A DNA stretch of 64,000 nt from an uncultured Gilliamella sp. (GTDB lineage: Bacteria; Pseudomonadota; Gammaproteobacteria; Enterobacterales; Orbaceae), in the NCBI GenBank assembly GCA_946482005.1, contig CAMLPV010000001.1, positions 1 through 64,000 on the forward strand. Direction: 5' to 3'. Positions 40,474 to 50,438 of this stretch are shown here, piece by piece. Below the pieces are notes generated by a model that saw only the letters and a list, made by a program, of their open reading frames with translations, ran no database searches and was not told where the DNA came from. Both the position numbers and the translations under genes were made by a program. Positions within the stretch are counted from its first letter, which is position 1. Each line of letters opens with the position of its first letter.

Positions 40474-41361
40474 ATGTCGAAATTTGCAATCGATCCAACC
40501 AAATTGACTAATCATATTGGTATTTATGAAAAAGCCTTACCTAATGATCTTACTTGGCAAGAAAAACTAGACCAAGCAAAATCACTCGGATTTAATTTTA
40601 TCGAGATTTCAATTGATGAATCAGATGAACGCCGGGCAAGACTTGATTGGTCCGATGACGAAATTTATCAATTAAAACGTTTATGTGAACAATCTGGCCT
40701 ACCATTACATTCAATGTGTTTGAGTGCTCATCGTAAATATCCTTTTGGTTCTGCTGATGAAACCATTCGTCAACAAGCAAAAATCATTATGAACAAAGCG
40801 CTCATTTTTGCCTATAAATTAGGTATCAGAGTTATTCAATTGGCTGGCTATGATGTTTATTATGAACCAGCCAATTTACAAACTCACCAGCGCTTTATTT
40901 CGGGTATGCAATGGTCGGCAAAACAAGCGGAAAAATTAGGGATAATGCTTGCTGTCGAAATTATGGATACTAATTATTTAAATTCGCTTAGTAAGTTTGA
41001 AATTCTCAAAAAAGAGGTGAGTTCACCTTACTTTATGGCTTATCCCGATGTGGGTAATATTTCCGGTTGGAATTATGATGTTTGTACTGAGCTTATGTTA
41101 AGTCGTGAACATATAGTGCAAATACATTTAAAAGATACTTATAAAGTTAGCGGCAATTATGCAGGTCAATTTAGAGATTTAACGATTGGTGAAGGTGAAG
41201 TGGACTTTCTTTCCATCTTTAAAACCCTAAAAAGGATGGATTATACCGCACCATTAGTTATCGAAATGTGGGCTAAAGATGATAAATGGCAAGAAAATAT
41301 TATCACTGCCAAAAAACGCCTACAAGCAATCGCCAAACAGGCAGATTTTCCTCTATTTTGA
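40474..41361 (+). CDS. ulaE: L-ribulose/L-xylulose-5-phosphate 3-epimerase (295 aa)
   Basis: Xylose-isomerase-like barrel converting L-xylulose 5-phosphate to L-ribulose 5-phosphate, between the UlaD and UlaF steps. Metal-binding residues lie in MLAVEIMDT, AYPDVGNISGWN, HLKDT and LVIEMW. Slightly longer than E. coli UlaE (284). It is separated from ulaD by a terminator hairpin and is the last ula gene. Confidence 0.94.
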   Translation: MSKFAIDPTKLTNHIGIYEKALPNDLTWQEKLDQAKSLGFNFIEISIDESDERRARLDWSDDEIYQLKRLCEQSGLPLHSMCLSAHRKYPFGSADETIRQQAKIIMNKALIFAYKLGIRVIQLAGYDVYYEPANLQTHQRFISGMQWSAKQAEKLGIMLAVEIMDTNYLNSLSKFEILKKEVSSPYFMAYPDVGNISGWNYDVCTELMLSREHIVQIHLKDTYKVSGNYAGQFRDLTIGEGEVDFLSIFKTLKRMDYTAPLVIEMWAKDDKWQENIITAKKRLQAIAKQADFPLF

Positions 41362-41409
41362 ATACCTCATTTGCAATGGTAATTTAAAACAGTGCTCCAT
41401 AAAATTTTA

Positions 41410-42000
41410 ACGTGGGGCATTGATTAGGTTAGGCTGTGGCGGTTATCAGACTTAACTAGATGGTGAAGACGCGGTATAGACGCCGCAATTTTTTAACAAA
41501 AATTTTATTAAACCAAGTAATCATTACCAATAAAGCCTATGAATGATTGAAATATACGGTTAAAAGTTAAGAGGATCCGCATCTGGTAACTTCGGTTTAA
41601 AAAGGAGGTATGCTCTTTAATAGTTTAGCCCGGTTATATGTATGGTTAATTTTAGGTGAATAGGTGTAAGACGGTATAGATACCTCGATATTTTTTCAAA
41701 AATTTAAATTAAACTAGGTAATAATTATTTAAAAAGCCTATTAATAATTGGAATGAGCGTTAAAAATTTCAGTTAATACATCCGCTAACACTAATCAAAA
41801 AATAGTTATGTTCTTTAATAGGTTAGCACAGTTTTATATCTGATTTAATTTTAGGTAAATAGATGCGAGGAGGCATAGATGCTTGATATTTTTCAAAAAT
41901 TTATATTAAACCAAGGGATTATTATCTAAAAAAATAATCAACCTATTGAAATATCTTGGTTCAAGGAGTGATGATATTTATCGGTTAACATGGTTTTAAA
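41410..42000 (+). repeat. Three degenerate 200-bp tandem repeats
   Basis: The landmark GGTATAGA (or GGCATAGA) occurs at 41473, 41673 and 41872, a period of 200 then 199. In each copy it is followed by a T run and TCAAAAATTT-like DNA, then an AAACCAAG/AAACTAGG block, and is preceded by CTTTAATAG...GTTAG blocks in copies 2 and 3. The landmark forms a small stem with a TAGA loop whose arms change together between copies 2 (GGTA/TACC) and 3 (GGCA/TGCT). No frame is shared, so coding is unlikely. Confidence 0.65.
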
Positions 42001-42001
42001 G

Positions 42002-42027
42002 AAAGATAGTGTAGGGTATCTATCTTT
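42002..42027. other. Perfect hairpin downstream of the 200-bp repeats
   Basis: AAAGATAG pairs with CTATCTTT across a 10-base loop. No T run follows, so it is not a clear terminator; it may mark the end of the repeat array. Confidence 0.5.
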
Positions 42028-42218
42028 AACTTGAATTATTTCGATAATTAAAACATCATACCAGTTGATGATCAAACCACTATCACTATTATGATTAAAT
42101 TATTGGTTGTAATTTTCTCGGATTTACTGTAGAAAACTTAATGATTTGCTCTTTGCACGAATATGGCTATCGTGTAATATAGAGCGCATTATAAATTTGA
42201 TTAAATTGTGAATATTGT

Positions 42219-42359
42219 ATGAAATTCTTTTTAAAACTTATTGCTACTTTTTTAGTTGTTTTCACTTTAGTCGGCTGTGGTTTAAAGGGACCCCTCTATT
42301 ATCCTGCTGATGAGTCAGCTGCCGCTATTTCATCTAACGATATAAGTAAAATCGCTTAA
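42219..42359 (+). CDS. lptM: Small outer-membrane lipoprotein LptM/YifL (46 aa)
   Basis: MKFFLKLIATFLVVFTLVGC is a lipoprotein signal with Cys20 and is followed directly by GLKGPLYYP, the signature of YifL/LptM. This protein helps the LptDE lipopolysaccharide translocon mature. The gene is too short for usual ORF thresholds. It lies 12 bp before lysA, and the same gene precedes dapF in E. coli. Confidence 0.9.
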   Translation: MKFFLKLIATFLVVFTLVGCGLKGPLYYPADESAAAISSNDISKIA

Positions 42360-42371
42360 AGGAATCATTTA

Positions 42372-43625
42372 ATGGAATTGTTACACTATCACAATGGCCA
42401 GTTATTGGCTGATAACGTCGCTATTTCTGAACTAGCTAACCAATATGGTACGCCGTTATACGTCTATTCTGCAAACCATATCACTCAGCAATTTCGTGCT
42501 TATCAAGATTCGCTTAAAGATAAGCAACATCTAATTTGTTATGCCGTTAAGACCAACAGTAATTTATCGGTTCTCAACTTATTAGCCAAACTTGGTGCAG
42601 GTTTTGATATTGTTTCGCAAGGTGAGTTAGAAAGAGTATTAAAAGCCGGTGGTGATCCTAAAAAAATTGTTTTTTCAGGTGTGGCAAAATCCATTGTCGA
42701 AATCAAAAGAGCGCTTGAGGTTGGCATTAAATGTTTTAACGTTGAATCCGAATCAGAATTATATCGCATTAACCAAATTGCTCAACAGTTGGGTAAAATC
42801 GCTGCAATTTCATTACGAATTAATCCTGATGTGGATGCAAAAACCCATCCCTATATTTCAACTGGACTGCGGGAAAATAAATTTGGTATAAGTTATCAAT
42901 TAGCTTTAGACGTTTATCGTAAAGCCGCTTGTTTAAGTCATATTAAAATAGCTGGAATTGATTGTCATATTGGCTCTCAGTTAACAGAACTATCACCATT
43001 TCTTGACGCTACCGATAGAATTTTAGCTTTAGTTGATAAGCTTAAAGCAGAAAATATTCATCTTGAACATATTGATTTAGGTGGCGGATTGGGTGTTTGT
43101 TATGATAAAGAAACACCACCTTCCGCATCATTACTTACTGCAGAATTAATGGCAAAATTAACCAATTATGCTGATCTTGAAATTATTTTTGAACCGGGTA
43201 GGTCAATTATCGCCAATGCAGGTATATTAATTACTAAAGTTGAATACACCAAACATCAAGATGGTAACCATTTTGCTATTGTAGATGCCGGAATGAATGA
43301 TTTAATTCGACCCGCACTCTATAAAGCTTGGATGCGAGTTTTACCGGTTAAAGAACCAACCAGTTCGGATAAAAAAGAATGCTATAATGTTGTTGGGCCT
43401 ATTTGCGAATCGAGTGACGTATTAGCCTATCAACGCGAATTGTCGGTTGCACAAGATGATCTATTAGTAATTTGTAGTGCCGGTGCTTATGGCTTTAGTA
43501 TGGCATCAAATTATAATAGCCATCCACGCCCAGCTGAAATCATGATCGAGGGAGGCAATAGACATAAGCTAATTCGAAAACGTGAGACGTTTGATGATTT
43601 ATGGCGCGGTGAATTAGTACTATAA
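42372..43625 (+). CDS. lysA: Diaminopimelate decarboxylase (417 aa)
   Basis: PLP enzyme catalysing the last step of lysine synthesis. PLP lysine in ICYAVKTNSNLSVL, glycine-rich LGGGLGVCY, and active-site Cys in GPICESSDVLA. Length is normal. Placement between lptM and dapF, which makes its substrate meso-diaminopimelate, differs from E. coli but is found in other gammaproteobacteria. AAAGGAATC is the ribosome-binding site. Confidence 0.96.
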   Translation: MELLHYHNGQLLADNVAISELANQYGTPLYVYSANHITQQFRAYQDSLKDKQHLICYAVKTNSNLSVLNLLAKLGAGFDIVSQGELERVLKAGGDPKKIVFSGVAKSIVEIKRALEVGIKCFNVESESELYRINQIAQQLGKIAAISLRINPDVDAKTHPYISTGLRENKFGISYQLALDVYRKAACLSHIKIAGIDCHIGSQLTELSPFLDATDRILALVDKLKAENIHLEHIDLGGGLGVCYDKETPPSASLLTAELMAKLTNYADLEIIFEPGRSIIANAGILITKVEYTKHQDGNHFAIVDAGMNDLIRPALYKAWMRVLPVKEPTSSDKKECYNVVGPICESSDVLAYQRELSVAQDDLLVICSAGAYGFSMASNYNSHPRPAEIMIEGGNRHKLIRKRETFDDLWRGELVL

Positions 43626-43661
43626 TTTGCTTGCGAGGGCACTAACGATGTGCTGATGCAT

Positions 43662-43682
43662 AGGGCAAATAAAGCCCTTTTT
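43662..43682 (+). terminator. Weak terminator between lysA and dapF
   Basis: AGGGC pairs with GCCCT across a 7-base loop and is followed by TTTT. The stem is only five pairs, so readthrough is likely. Confidence 0.5.
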
Positions 43683-43739
43683 GAATCAAATTTTAAACAA
43701 TAATCAATAATAATGTTTCACACTAAAGGGTAATTAAAG

Positions 43740-44564
43740 ATGAACTTTTCTAAAATGCATGGATTAGGTAATGATTTTATGGTTATTGATGCAGTAACGC
43801 AAAATGTTCATCTTTCAAGTGAAATGATTAAACGGATGGCAGATCGATATACTGGAATAGGATTCGATCAGTTACTGGTTGTTGAACCACCATATTCGCC
43901 AGAAAGTGATTTTCATTATCGAATATTTAATGCTGATGGTACTGAAGTTGGACAATGTGGCAATGGTGCCCGTTGTTTTGCTCGTTTTGTTCGTTTAAAA
44001 GGGTTGACGAAAAAACGGGTGTTAAAGGTGAGCACCATGAAGGGTAATATTGTGTTAACTGTTAATGATGATGAAACCGTGCGGGTTAATATGGGTAGTC
44101 CCATTTTTGAGCCGAATAAAATTCCTTTCAAAGCCATTAAAGAAGAAAAAACCTATATTATTCGCGCGCAAGAACAGACGGTTCTGTGTGGTGTGGCCTC
44201 AATGGGTAATCCGCATTGTGTTTTGCAAGTAGATGATATATTGACAGCTCAAGTTGCCACATTAGGTCCTTTGTTGGAACAACATGAACGTTTTCCTGAA
44301 AAAGCCAATATTGGTTTTATGCATATTATTGATAGAAATAATATTAATTTACGAGTATTTGAACGCGGCGTTGGTGAAACACAAGCTTGTGGTACCGGTG
44401 CCTGTGCAGCTGTTGCTGTTGGAATAAAGCAAGGACTGTTAAATCAGCGAGTCAATGTTAATTTGCCAGGTGGCAAATTAGTTATCGAGTGGCAAGGCAA
44501 TCAGCAACCACTTTATATGACTGGACCTGCCACACACGTATATGATGGTTATATATCAATTTAA
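43740..44564 (+). CDS. dapF: Diaminopimelate epimerase (274 aa)
   Basis: Converts LL- to meso-diaminopimelate for lysine and peptidoglycan. The two catalytic cysteines are in [15 protein letters not shown] and [15 protein letters not shown]. Length equals E. coli DapF. It heads the conserved dapF-DUF484-xerC-yigB group. Ribosome-binding region AAAGGGTAATTAAAG. Confidence 0.97.
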   Translation: MNFSKMHGLGNDFMVIDAVTQNVHLSSEMIKRMADRYTGIGFDQLLVVEPPYSPESDFHYRIFNADGTEVGQCGNGARCFARFVRLKGLTKKRVLKVSTMKGNIVLTVNDDETVRVNMGSPIFEPNKIPFKAIKEEKTYIIRAQEQTVLCGVASMGNPHCVLQVDDILTAQVATLGPLLEQHERFPEKANIGFMHIIDRNNINLRVFERGVGETQACGTGACAAVAVGIKQGLLNQRVNVNLPGGKLVIEWQGNQQPLYMTGPATHVYDGYISI

Positions 44565-44577
44565 TAACTAATCAAGC

Positions 44578-44606
44578 AATGAGGTTTGCTACAACTAACC
44601 TCATTG
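44578..44606. other. Hairpin between dapF and the DUF484 gene
   Basis: CAATGAGGTT and AACCTCATTG form a perfect 10-bp stem with a 9-base loop. No T run follows, so it may stabilise or process the operon mRNA rather than terminate it. Confidence 0.55.
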
Positions 44607-44625
44607 AGCTCAATAAAAATAAATT

Positions 44626-45360
44626 ATGGTCAAAAAAAAAGCAGAAACAGCCAAAAATAAGCTAAGTCATAAACAAAAAACAGTCGTTAAATTGAATGAT
44701 GAAATGGTGAGTCAATATATCATTGATAATCCTGATTTCTTTATTCGCAATGCGGCGCAAATTGAGCGTATGCGTGTGCCACACCCTGTTCGTGGGATTA
44801 TTTCATTACCAGAATGGCATATGGCTAGACAACGTAATAAAATTAATCAGTTAGAATCTGAAATCACCATGCTGATGGAACATGCTATTGCTAATGAACT
44901 GCTGTTTAATCAGCTAATGAAATTACAATATGAATTAATTAAAGCAAAAGATATTGATGAACTAATGACTTCTTTAAAAAATTGGGCTAAAGAGTTAGGT
45001 CTCAATGGTGCTTATTTATATCTTTTCGATGATAAATGGTTAATTAACGCTCCATCTAACTATCATCATTTGGCTTTAAGTTCTGCACAATTTGATTTTA
45101 TTCGTGTCCGTCATTTACAGTATAGTCAATTCTATTTAGGTCAGTTAAACACCAGTGAATTAGACCTTCTATTACCACACCGTGGTTATGTAGGTTCGGT
45201 TGCTTTATCCTTATTTGGTCAATTTGGTGACCTTGGGGTGTTAGTTTTTACCAGTTCAGATTCTATGCATTATCAGGCTGGACAAGGTACTTTGTTATTA
45301 GAAAAGGTAAGTGAAATACTACCTATTTTAATTGAAAAATGGATTATGCGAAAAAAGTAG
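44626..45360 (+). CDS. yigA: DUF484 family protein (244 aa)
   Basis: A lysine-rich start, then a helical segment (MVSQYIIDNPDFFIRNAAQIERMRVPHP) and a coiled-coil, and a GAF-like C-terminal half ending EKVSEILPILIEKW. These are the features of DUF484. It always sits between dapF and xerC in relatives, and its function is unknown. It ends six bases before xerC. Confidence 0.88.
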   Translation: MVKKKAETAKNKLSHKQKTVVKLNDEMVSQYIIDNPDFFIRNAAQIERMRVPHPVRGIISLPEWHMARQRNKINQLESEITMLMEHAIANELLFNQLMKLQYELIKAKDIDELMTSLKNWAKELGLNGAYLYLFDDKWLINAPSNYHHLALSSAQFDFIRVRHLQYSQFYLGQLNTSELDLLLPHRGYVGSVALSLFGQFGDLGVLVFTSSDSMHYQAGQGTLLLEKVSEILPILIEKWIMRKK

Positions 45361-45366
45361 GGAATT

Positions 45367-46293
45367 ATGATGGTTGAAAATAATCTCAGTCACTCCTCTT
45401 TATTAGCTAAACCGATTGAACAGTTCTTGAATTATTTAAAATCGGAAAAACAACTTAGTCTTAATACACAAATTAATTATCGTCGCCAACTCTATGCTAT
45501 TATCGATTTAAGCACAGATTTGGATATCACTAATTGGCAAGATCTCGATTCATCAGCGGTACGGCTGTTAATTAGTCGTAGTCGGCAAACCGGCTTACAA
45601 GCAAGAAGTCTCTCTTTACGCTTGTCAGCACTGCGTAGTTTTTTTGATTGGATGGTGAAAAATGAATTGATTGCCGCTAATCCGGCTCGCGGTGTAGTCA
45701 ATCCGAAATTAGGTCAGCATCTTCCTAAAAATATTGATATTGACGAAGTTAACCAACTACTGAATATTGAATATAATGACCCATTATCGGTACGCGATAG
45801 AGCCATGCTCGAAGTGATGTATGGTTCGGGATTACGACTGTCCGAATTAGTGAATATCAATTGCCGAGAGCTAAATTTGCGAGAAGGTGAAGTCCGGGTA
45901 ATGGGGAAAGGCAATAAGGAGCGAAAATTACCTTTAGGCCGCGAGTCCATTAAATGGATTGAACATTGGCTAAGCATGCGTAATCAATTTAAACCTCATG
46001 ATGATGCTCTATTTATTTCTAAATTAGGTAAACGAATTTCGCCGCGTAATGTGGAAAAGCGTTTTGCTCAATGGGGCGTCAAACAAGGTTTAAGTTCGCA
46101 TGTTCATCCACATAAATTACGTCACTCGTTTGCTACGCATATGCTTGAATCGAGTGGTGATTTGCGAGCAGTACAAGAATTACTAGGTCATGCTGATTTA
46201 TCCACAACTCAAGTTTATACACATTTGGATTTTTCACATTTATCGGAAGTTTATGATTCTGCTCATCCACGAGCTAAAAGAGGGAAAAAATAA
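45367..46293 (+). CDS. xerC: Site-specific tyrosine recombinase XerC (308 aa)
   Basis: With XerD, resolves chromosome dimers at dif. N-terminal SAM-like DNA-binding domain; the catalytic domain shows Arg in [13 protein letters not shown], Lys in [27 protein letters not shown], and [13 protein letters not shown] with the nucleophilic Tyr. Length is slightly above E. coli (298). It overlaps the yigB start by one base. Confidence 0.96.
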   Translation: MMVENNLSHSSLLAKPIEQFLNYLKSEKQLSLNTQINYRRQLYAIIDLSTDLDITNWQDLDSSAVRLLISRSRQTGLQARSLSLRLSALRSFFDWMVKNELIAANPARGVVNPKLGQHLPKNIDIDEVNQLLNIEYNDPLSVRDRAMLEVMYGSGLRLSELVNINCRELNLREGEVRVMGKGNKERKLPLGRESIKWIEHWLSMRNQFKPHDDALFISKLGKRISPRNVEKRFAQWGVKQGLSSHVHPHKLRHSFATHMLESSGDLRAVQELLGHADLSTTQVYTHLDFSHLSEVYDSAHPRAKRGKK

Positions 46294-47006
46294 TGCATTT
46301 TTATCGTTCAATTGACTGCATTAAAGCGATCACTTTCGATCTTGATGATACTTTATATGACAATAGTATGATTGTCGATAAAGCTGAAGAGGAGATGTTA
46401 AAAACTTTACAAAAACATCAGCAACTAGCAAATTTAACTTTAGACTTATATTACCAAGAGAAAAATTTGATCCTTTCTTTAAATCCGGAAATCTATCATG
46501 ATGTGATAGCTTGGCGGATTGAGACTATCAAATCTCTATTGAGTAAAACCAATATCTCCGTATTACAACATACTAATATTATTGATGATGCTTTAGGCTG
46601 TTTTAATATTTGGCGGCATAAGATGGTTATTCCTGAATCAACGCATATCTTATTAGCCAAACTCGCCAAAAAATATCCACTAGCCGTAATTACTAATGGC
46701 AATGTTGATGTTAATAAAATAGGTTTAGGTGACTATTTTCAATTTTCTTTACGTGGTGGGCCGGATGGTCGCTCAAAACCATTTCCTGAAATTTTTGACT
46801 TAGCCGCAAAAAAATTAGCGGTAGCCAAAAACTACATTTTACATGTTGGTGATAATTTAGAGACCGATGTAAATGGTGCCATTAATAATGGCTATTTGTC
46901 ATGTTGGATAAATATTTTTGGTCAAGATATCTACCATCTTACTGATGCAAGGTGTTTACCTCATGTTGAAATAACTCGATTGCCAGAATTAGATAATCTG
47001 TTATAA
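46293..47006 (+). CDS. yigB: HAD-family phosphatase YigB (237 aa)
   Basis: HAD hydrolase with nucleophile motif AITFDLDDTLYDN, motif II AVITNGN, and motif III/IV HVGDNLETDVNGAINNG. E. coli YigB dephosphorylates the riboflavin intermediate 5-amino-6-(5-phosphoribitylamino)uracil and other phosphates. Translationally coupled to xerC by a one-base overlap. Confidence 0.94.
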   Translation: MHFYRSIDCIKAITFDLDDTLYDNSMIVDKAEEEMLKTLQKHQQLANLTLDLYYQEKNLILSLNPEIYHDVIAWRIETIKSLLSKTNISVLQHTNIIDDALGCFNIWRHKMVIPESTHILLAKLAKKYPLAVITNGNVDVNKIGLGDYFQFSLRGGPDGRSKPFPEIFDLAAKKLAVAKNYILHVGDNLETDVNGAINNGYLSCWINIFGQDIYHLTDARCLPHVEITRLPELDNLL

Positions 47007-47025
47007 TTGTTCAATATGTGTATAA

Positions 47026-47082
47026 AAAGACAGTGAAGTTAGATGTAATTACGCTTGCATTTACTCCTGTCTTTATTTTTTT
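47026..47082 (+). terminator. Terminator after yigB
   Basis: AAAGACAG pairs with CTGTCTTT, enclosing a smaller ATGTA/TGCAT stem, and is followed by ATTTTTTT. It separates the dapF-yigB operon from uvrD. Confidence 0.75.
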
Positions 47083-47186
47083 AACGGATCCTCTAAAAAA
47101 TATTATAAAGAAAATGAAAATATTAAAAAGAGTTGCAACATTTAGAACTATGAGTGATTTATGTTATCGTGATGGGTTAATGCATA

Positions 47187-49415
47187 ATGGACATTAAACA
47201 ATCATTATTAAGCGATCTTAATACCGAACAACAAACAGCAGTAACCACTGATAATCAATATACTATTGTACTTGCCGGTGCCGGAAGCGGTAAAACTCGT
47301 GTTTTAGTTCATCGAATAGCCTGGCTTTGTATTGAAAAAAATTATTCATCTGGTTCAATTTTTGCCGTTACATTTACCAACAAAGCAGCTGCTGAAATGC
47401 AAGAGCGAATAAAAGCGCTAGTTGGTGAGAGCTATTTAACCGGTATGTGGGTAGGAACTTTCCACGGCTTAACCCATCGTTTACTAAGGATGTTTGCCCA
47501 GCAAGCTAATCTTCCCGATAATTTCCAACTTATTGATACAGAAGATCAGATTCGACTTATCAAGCGAATTTTTCGCGAACTACAAGTAGATGAGAAAGAG
47601 TGGTCAGCTAAAGAGTGTGCCAATTATATCTCAGCTCAAAAAGAGAAAGGGCTGCGGGCAAAAGATTTAGTGCCAGAAGATCCAAAACAAGTTATGTGGC
47701 AAACGATCTATCGCGATTATCAAGCAATTTGCGATAAAGTAGGATATGTCGATTTTTCTGAACTAATTTTGCGAGCTTATGAATTACTCTGCAAAGATGA
47801 AAATGTTTTAAGTTATTGCCGTCATCGTTTCTCAAATGTGTTAATTGATGAATTTCAAGATACCAATAAAATTCAATATCGATTTGTGCAAAAGCTCGCG
47901 GGTAACACGGCTAATGTAATGATCGTTGGCGATGATGACCAATCTATATATAGTTGGCGTGGGGCTAATGCCGATAATCTTCAATTATTTATCAATGATT
48001 ATCCTGATACTGAGATTATTCGCTTAGAGCAAAATTACCGATCTACCGGGATTATTTTAGATACGGCAAATAAATTAATTGCAAATAACAAGAATCGTTT
48101 AGGTAAAAATCTATGGACGGATAGTGGTGAGGGCGAGAAGATCACCGTATATAGGAGCTTCAATGATGCAGATGAAGCTAGATTTGTTGTTGGCCAAATC
48201 AAAAAATATCATGATGAAGGTCAGAAATATGCAAGTTGCGCTATTTTGTATCGTAATAATATTCAATCGCGAATATTTGAAGATACCTTGATGCAAAATG
48301 CTATACCTTTTCAAATTTATGGTTCGATTAGATTCTATGAAAGGCAAGAGGTTAAATTAGCCCTCGCTTATTTACGTTTATTGCATGATCATAACAATGA
48401 TATGGCATTCGATGCTACCATAAATACCCCGACTCGTGGTATCGGACAAGTAACATTAGATAAAATTAGAAATTGTGCTAACCATAATGCTATGTCCTTG
48501 TGGGACGCCTGCTTAATGTTGATTGAACAAAATGCGCTGACTGATCGACAACGTAATGATGTTAATCGTTTTTTGCATTTAATGGAATCTATCTACGCCG
48601 AAGTTAAAGATCTACCTTTCTATACACAGCTTGAGAGGATCATTAAATTATCCGGTGTAATGCGAATGTATGAACAAGAGCCGGGTATTAAGGGACAAAC
48701 AAGAATAGAAAATCTTGAAGAACTGGTTTCAGCGGCTGAACAATTTTATCTTTTAAATCAAAATACGGTGATTGAAGATAATGTCACTGGTAAGCCATTA
48801 ACTGTTCTTGAATCATTTTTATCGGTTACTTCACTTGAAAGCCGGGATGCGGTTAGTGAGCAAGATTCTGTACAATTGATGACGCTTCACTCGGCTAAGG
48901 GTTTAGAGTTTGATAATGTCTTTATTGTGGGCTTGGAAGAGGGGATTTTCCCTGCGCAACGATCAATCCAAGAAATCGATAAAATGGAAGAGGAAAGACG
49001 ATTAGCTTATGTGGGAATTACTCGTGCGCGAAAATGTTTAACCCTTTCACTGTCAGAACAAAGACGACTTTATGGCCGTGAAGAACGTAATTTACCATCC
49101 CGTTTTTTAGATGAATTACCGATTGAAAATTTAAATGAAACTTTCTACCATGGTAGTTTTTCATCATTTAGTCATCGTGGTAAATATCAGGACAAAGATG
49201 ATCAATTCTATCAAGAACGTAAAAAATCCTATTCTAAGAAGATGAAAGAAGATGATGGCTATACGTTAGGTAGAAAAGTGAAACACGCCCGTTTTGGTGA
49301 AGGCTCCATTATAAATCTTGATGGCGAAGGTGAGCATAAACGAGTGCAAATTGCTTTTGTTGATGTTGGTATCAAATGGCTTGTGATAAAACTAGCCAAC
49401 CTGACATTACTGTAA
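47187..49415 (+). CDS. uvrD: DNA helicase II UvrD (742 aa)
   Basis: Superfamily 1A helicase for nucleotide excision and mismatch repair. Walker A in AGAGSGKTRVLVHRIA, motif II DEFQDTN, motif III GDDDQSIYSWRGA, motif VI VGITRARKCL. The C-terminal GRKVKHARFGEGSI region is the UvrD Tudor-like tail. About 20 residues longer than E. coli. I see no LexA box of consensus quality upstream, though the E. coli gene is SOS-controlled. Confidence 0.96.
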   Translation: MDIKQSLLSDLNTEQQTAVTTDNQYTIVLAGAGSGKTRVLVHRIAWLCIEKNYSSGSIFAVTFTNKAAAEMQERIKALVGESYLTGMWVGTFHGLTHRLLRMFAQQANLPDNFQLIDTEDQIRLIKRIFRELQVDEKEWSAKECANYISAQKEKGLRAKDLVPEDPKQVMWQTIYRDYQAICDKVGYVDFSELILRAYELLCKDENVLSYCRHRFSNVLIDEFQDTNKIQYRFVQKLAGNTANVMIVGDDDQSIYSWRGANADNLQLFINDYPDTEIIRLEQNYRSTGIILDTANKLIANNKNRLGKNLWTDSGEGEKITVYRSFNDADEARFVVGQIKKYHDEGQKYASCAILYRNNIQSRIFEDTLMQNAIPFQIYGSIRFYERQEVKLALAYLRLLHDHNNDMAFDATINTPTRGIGQVTLDKIRNCANHNAMSLWDACLMLIEQNALTDRQRNDVNRFLHLMESIYAEVKDLPFYTQLERIIKLSGVMRMYEQEPGIKGQTRIENLEELVSAAEQFYLLNQNTVIEDNVTGKPLTVLESFLSVTSLESRDAVSEQDSVQLMTLHSAKGLEFDNVFIVGLEEGIFPAQRSIQEIDKMEEERRLAYVGITRARKCLTLSLSEQRRLYGREERNLPSRFLDELPIENLNETFYHGSFSSFSHRGKYQDKDDQFYQERKKSYSKKMKEDDGYTLGRKVKHARFGEGSIINLDGEGEHKRVQIAFVDVGIKWLVIKLANLTLL

Positions 49416-49430
49416 ATAACATATACCTTA

Positions 49431-49466
49431 AAAAAGGCGCTAAATTGTTATCTAGCGCCTTTTCTT
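49431..49466. terminator. Bidirectional terminator, uvrD/cyaY
   Basis: AAAAAGGCGCTA and TAGCGCCTTTTC pair across a 10-base loop, with A and T runs on the two sides. It serves the convergent uvrD and cyaY. Confidence 0.9.
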
Positions 49467-49473
49467 TAGATAG

Positions 49474-49785
49474 TTATTGTTCGGCTTGTTCTTGTACCGC
49501 TTGGGCAAAGATATCGCTGAATGATTGATCAGTACGATTACAGATCCATTTGTCATTGATAAAGTCAAAATGATACCCTTGTTTTCTGGTGGCTAACCAA
49601 ACTTGGAATAGCGGTTCTTGGGTATTAACAATAATTTTACTGTGATTAGGAAAACTCACCGTAATGACATTACCATTCGTTTCATAATCTAAATCGATAT
49701 CATGTTCATCAGCATAATCATCAAGGTATAATTCGATTTGATTAAAAAGTTGATCTGTTAAGGTATGGAATTGGGCGATATTCAT
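49474..49785 (-). CDS. cyaY: Frataxin-like iron protein CyaY (103 aa)
   Basis: Small alpha-beta protein that binds iron and tunes iron-sulfur cluster assembly through IscS. Acidic N-terminal helix (LYLDDYADEHDIDLDYE), then NVITVSFPNHSKIIVNTQEPLFQVWLA, which is the frataxin sheet. E. coli length 106. Close to uvrD as the cya/dap region is in E. coli, but on the opposite strand. Confidence 0.94.
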   Translation of the reverse strand: MNIAQFHTLTDQLFNQIELYLDDYADEHDIDLDYETNGNVITVSFPNHSKIIVNTQEPLFQVWLATRKQGYHFDFINDKWICNRTDQSFSDIFAQAVQEQAEQ

Positions 49786-49835
49786 ATTGATCTGACTATA
49801 ATTGGGCGATTAAAGTAGGGATATTAGCATAAATA

Positions 49836-49868
49836 AAAAGACTCTGCCACAGCAAGGTGGCAAGAGTG
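49836..49868 (-). terminator. Terminator of the exported-protein gene
   Basis: On the minus strand ACTCTTGCCAC pairs with GTGGCAGAGT (one base bulged) and is followed by CTTTTT. It lies just after the stop of the gene at 49889. Confidence 0.8.
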
Positions 49869-49888
49869 TTAATAGGTGAATAAAGTGT

Positions 49889-50413
49889 TTATTTATTAAG
49901 TGGTAAAGAACAAGCAATTACGAGTAATTGATGCTTATCGTCCCCTTTCAGGGCTCGGTTCCAACGACTTGGAATGTTAATATGATTAATTGTTTTACCT
50001 TCAGCAAAGAAGTTTTCAACAAGATCTAGTTGCCCTTTAGCGATCTCTTTTTTTGCACAGTTAGCATAATAGTTGATCACAATTGCATGATATGGCGTTT
50101 TTACATTATCGATATTTTGTACTAATTCTGGTACATAATTGATAACTTCCCTAAAAACACGAATTCGTTGATTATATGGGTGTAATTTTATTGAATCCTT
50201 ATCAAGGTAAGCATAACCAAGCTTGTTATCTTCATTACTTTTCGAAATTGGAACGAATTGTTTGCCAATTTTCGGATTACTCAGCATCAATTCAATTTGT
50301 TTAGCTTGCGCTGCTTTCTCTGCCTCTGTATAGGATGGTTTCTCTTTGTTTTCTGCGGCATGGATTGTTGCTGCAAAAGAAAAGAGCATTAAGAATAGAC
50401 ATAATTTTTTCAT
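49889..50413 (-). CDS. Exported protein, surface-adhesin-E-like (174 aa)
   Basis: Signal peptide MKKLCLFLMLFSFAATIHA with AHA-type cleavage. The mature part has YAYLDKDSIKLHPYNQRIRVFR, then a Cys in YYANCAKKEIAKGQ, and a final Cys in LLVIACSL, a pattern that recalls the surface-adhesin E/CNP1-type fold of small beta-sandwich proteins (tentative, from memory). Two cysteines could form a disulfide in the periplasm. It lies 26 bp after the gene at 50439, so the two exported proteins are probably cotranscribed. Confidence 0.6.
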   Translation of the reverse strand: MKKLCLFLMLFSFAATIHAAENKEKPSYTEAEKAAQAKQIELMLSNPKIGKQFVPISKSNEDNKLGYAYLDKDSIKLHPYNQRIRVFREVINYVPELVQNIDNVKTPYHAIVINYYANCAKKEIAKGQLDLVENFFAEGKTINHINIPSRWNRALKGDDKHQLLVIACSLPLNK

Positions 50414-50438
50414 TTAAGTTTAATCTCCTTCCTTCGAG

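Larger units (their letters stand above)
41362..42218. other. Long non-coding region after ulaE
   Basis: About 855 bp without a convincing ORF. Most of it (about 41410-42000) is three diverged copies of a 200-bp unit, described separately, followed by a perfect hairpin at 42002-42027 and an AT-rich stretch before lptM. No tRNA or known RNA was recognised. Confidence 0.6.

Noticed and set aside
41362..42218. tRNA or known riboswitch in the non-coding region after ulaE
   Set aside because: No cloverleaf, TTCGA arm or known riboswitch core could be recognised; only the tandem repeat and hairpins are supported.
47083..47186. LexA box upstream of uvrD
   Set aside because: No CTG-N10-CAG sequence of good quality is visible, so SOS control is not claimed.
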